From: Ampullaceana balthica
Lineage: Eukaryota; Mollusca; Gastropoda; Lymnaeidae
Direction of reading: 5' to 3'
Assembly (NCBI GenBank): GCA_944989445.1
Contig: CALYLW010000128.1
Coordinates: 1 to 64,000 of the forward strand
Length of the DNA: 64,000 bases
How positions within the stretch are numbered: the stretch's first letter is position 1; every line of letters starts with the position of its first letter. Below the pieces are notes generated by a model. It was not told where the DNA came from and made no database searches. It saw only the letters and a program-made list of their open reading frames with translations. This document shows, one piece after another, positions 61,286 through 64,000 of the stretch. Both the position numbers and the translations under genes were made by a program.

Positions 61286-64000
61286 TATGGGAGAACATAT
61301 GGAAATTAGACTTGGGAGAACATATAGAAATTAGGCTTGGGAGAAATTAGAGAAATTAGACTTGGGAGAAATTAGAGAAATTAGACGTGGGAGAACATAT
61401 AGAAATTAGACGTGGGAGAACATAGAGAAATTAGACCTGGGAGAACATAGAGAAATTAGACCTGGGAGAACATAGAGAAATTAGACCTGGGAGAACATAG
61501 AGAAATTAGACCTGGGAGAACATAGAGAAATTAGACCTGGGAGAACATAGAGAAATTAGACCTGGGAGAACATAGAGAAATTAGACCTGGGAGAACATAG
61601 AGAAATTAGACCTGGGAGAACATAGAGAAATTAGACCTGGGAGAACATAGAGAAATTAGACCTGGGAGAACATAGAGAAATTAGACCTGGGAGAACATAG
61701 AGAAATTGGACTTGGGAGAACATAGAGAAATTGTACTTGGGAGAACATATAGAAATTGGACTTGGGAGAACATAGAGAAATTGGACTTGGGAGAACATAT
61801 AGAAATTGGACTTGGGAGAACATAGAGAAATTGGACTTGGGAGAACATATAGAAATTGGACTTGGGAGAACATATAGAAATTGGACTTGGGAGAACATAG
61901 AGAAATTGGACTTGGGAGAACATAGAGAAATTGGACTTGGGAGAACATAGAGAAATTAGACGTGGGAGAACATAGAGAAATTAGACCTGGGAGAACATAG
62001 AGAAATTAGACGTGGGAGAACATAGAGAAATTAGACGTGGGAGAACATAGAGAAATTAGACCTGGGAGAACATAGAGAAATTAGACCTGGGAGAACATAG
62101 AGAAATTAGACCTGGGAGAACATAGAGAAATTAGACCTGGGAGAACATAGAGAAATTAGACCTGGGAGAACATAGAGAAATTGGACTTGGGAGAACATAG
62201 AGAAATTGGACTTGGGAGAACATATAAAAATTGGACTTGGGAGAACATAGAGAAATTAGACGTGGGAGAACATATAGAAATTGGACTTGGGAGAACATAG
62301 AGAAATTGGACTTGGGAGAACATATAGAAATTGGACTTGGGAGAACATAGAGAAATTAGACCTGGGAGAACATAGAGAAATTGGACTTGGGAGCACATAG
62401 AGAAATTGGACTTGGGAGAACATATAGAAATTGGACTTGGGAGAACATAGAGAAATTAGATCTGGGAGAACATAGAGAAATTAGACGTGGGAGAAAATAG
62501 AGAAATTAGACCTGGGAGAACATAGAGAAATTGGACTTGGGAGAACATAGAGAAATTGGACTTGGGAGAACATATAGAATTTGGACTTGGGAGAACATAG
62601 AGAAATTAGACTTGGGAGAACATAGAGAAATTAGACGTGGGAGAACATAGAGAAATTAGACGTGGGAGAACATAGAGAAATTGGACTTGGGAGAACATAT
62701 AGAAATTGGACTTGGGAGAACATATAGAAATTAGACTTGGGAGAACATAGAGAAATTAGACGTGGGAGAACATAGAGAAATTAGACGTGGGAGAACATAG
62801 AGAAATTTGACCTGGGAGAACATAGAGAAATTAGACGTGGGAGAACATAGAGAAATTGGACTTGGGAGAACATAGAGAAATTGGACTTGGGAGAACATAG
62901 AGAAATTGGACTTGGGAGAACATAGAGAAATTGGACTTGGGAGAACATATAGAAATTGGACTTGGGAGAACATAGAGAAATTAGACGTGGGAGAACATAG
63001 AGAAATTAGACGTGGGAGAACATACAGAAATTGGACTTGGGAGAACATAGAGAAATTAGACCTGGGAGAACATAGAGAAATTAGACGTGGGAGAACATAG
63101 AGAAATTAGACCTGGAAGAACATAGAGAAATTGGACTTGGGAGAACATAGAGAAATTAGACGTGGGAGAACATAGAGAAATTAGACGTAGGAGAACATAG
63201 AGAAATTAGACCTGGGAGAACATAGAGAAATTGGACTTGGGAGAACATAGAGAAATTAGACTTGGGAGAACATAGAGAAATTAGACGTGGGAGAACATAG
63301 AGAAATTAGACGTGGGAGAACATAGAGAAATTAGACGTGGGAGAACATAGAGAAATTAGACGTGGGAGAACATAGAGAAATTAGACTTGGGAGAACATAT
63401 AGAAATTAGACTTGGGAGAACATAGAGAAATTGGACTTGGGAGAACATAGAGAAATTAGACGTGGGAGAACATATAGAAATTAGACTTGGGAGAACATAT
63501 AGAAATTAGACGTGGGAGAACATAGAGAAATTGGACTTGGGAGAACATATAGAAATTGGACTTGGGAGAACATATAGAAATTGGACTTGGGAGAACATAG
63601 AGAAATTAGACGTGGGAGAACATAGAGAAATTAGACGTGGGAGAACATAGAGAAATTAGACTTGGGAGAACATATAGAAATTGGACTTGGGAGAACATAG
63701 AGAAATTAGACGTGGGAGAACATAGAGAAATTAGACTTGGGAGAACATAGAGAAATTGGACTTGGGAGAACATATAGAAATTGGACTTGGGAGAACATAG
63801 AGAAATTAGACGTGGGAGAACATAGAGAAATTAGACGTGGGAGAACATAGAGAAATTGGACTTGGGAGAACATAGAGAAATTGGACTTGGGAGAACATAT
63901 AGAAATTGGACTTGGGAGAACATAGAGAAATTAGACGTGGGAGAACATAGAGAAATTAGACGTGGGAGAACATAGAGAAATTAGACGTGGGAGAACATAG
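61286..64000. repeat. 25-bp satellite array, at least 108 units, open at window edge
   Basis: Unit AGAAATTAGACCTGGGAGAA plus CATAG, varying at three main sites: A/G before GAC, C/G/T after GAC, and G/T in CATA(G/T). The plus strand is strongly purine-rich. Variants form local blocks: the CCTGGG form dominates 61435-61690 and the G-GAC-TTGGG form dominates 61700-61935, then they mix. Frames on both strands are artefacts of a 25-bp period with few stops. Confidence 0.98.

Noticed and set aside
61631..63100. Open frames on both strands, 64-105 codons
   Set aside because: By-products of the 25-bp satellite.

Overview
This window is eukaryotic, almost certainly animal nuclear DNA. It is AT-rich, the genes are split into many small exons with GT-AG introns, and it is crowded with cut-and-paste transposons, tRNA-derived SINEs, LINE tails and long tandem arrays. 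The two recognisable host genes are metazoan families, and the repeat style (short tRNA-derived SINEs, many non-autonomous hAT elements, satellites) resembles a mollusc, perhaps a gastropod. That lineage call is an inference, not shown directly.

Host genes. (1) A PUM3/Puf-A (Pumilio homolog 3) gene lies on the minus strand from 25464 down to 4604. I could place 17 exons whose splice phases agree throughout. One expected short exon between 8228 and 4757 is not visible; that intron contains a 1.2-kb almost pure G/T tract. (2) A facilitated sugar transporter (SLC2A/GLUT-like, major facilitator superfamily) lies on the minus strand from about 51076 down to 33432. Ten exons were placed. The first coding exon and the exon for the loop/TM7 segment were not found. 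GLUT lies upstream of PUM3 on the same strand.

Mobile DNA, left to right. There is a hAT fragment at 4.9-5.4 kb and a possible solo LTR at 15.1-15.4 kb. Intron 1 of PUM3 holds a complete pogo-type element (19542-24980, TA target duplication). Its transposase had an added Lys-rich segment and a C-terminal PHD finger, and a 1976-bp hAT element with a perfect 8-bp duplication sits in its 5' leader. The 28-33 kb intergenic part holds a LINE 3' end and a ZMYM1-like hAT transposase relic interrupted by a 417-bp element with an 8/9-bp flanking duplication. At 38-40 kb a CRE-containing TIR element carries a nested 174-bp hAT MITE. Two related hAT elements (39994-42729 and 51248-55321), each with a perfect 8-bp target duplication and in opposite orientation, closely bracket GLUT exons A-I. 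At 56-58.6 kb another hAT transposase relic is split by LINE and SINE insertions.

Tandem arrays. There is a 22-bp satellite (34.28-36.03 kb), a 19/21-bp satellite (45.56-47.44 kb), a 24-bp satellite carried inside the paired hAT elements (5 units in one copy, about 54 in the other), and a 25-bp satellite running off the right edge (from about 61.29 kb). Long open frames across these arrays are by-products of stop-free units, not genes.

The most interesting signals are: the same hAT family carrying a minisatellite at very different copy number while bracketing sugar-transporter exons; the PHD-bearing pogo transposase; the ordered variant ladder of the 22-bp array, 37 units of which contain an ACGTG core, inside a glucose-transporter intron; and insertions supported by an empty site in the sister element.
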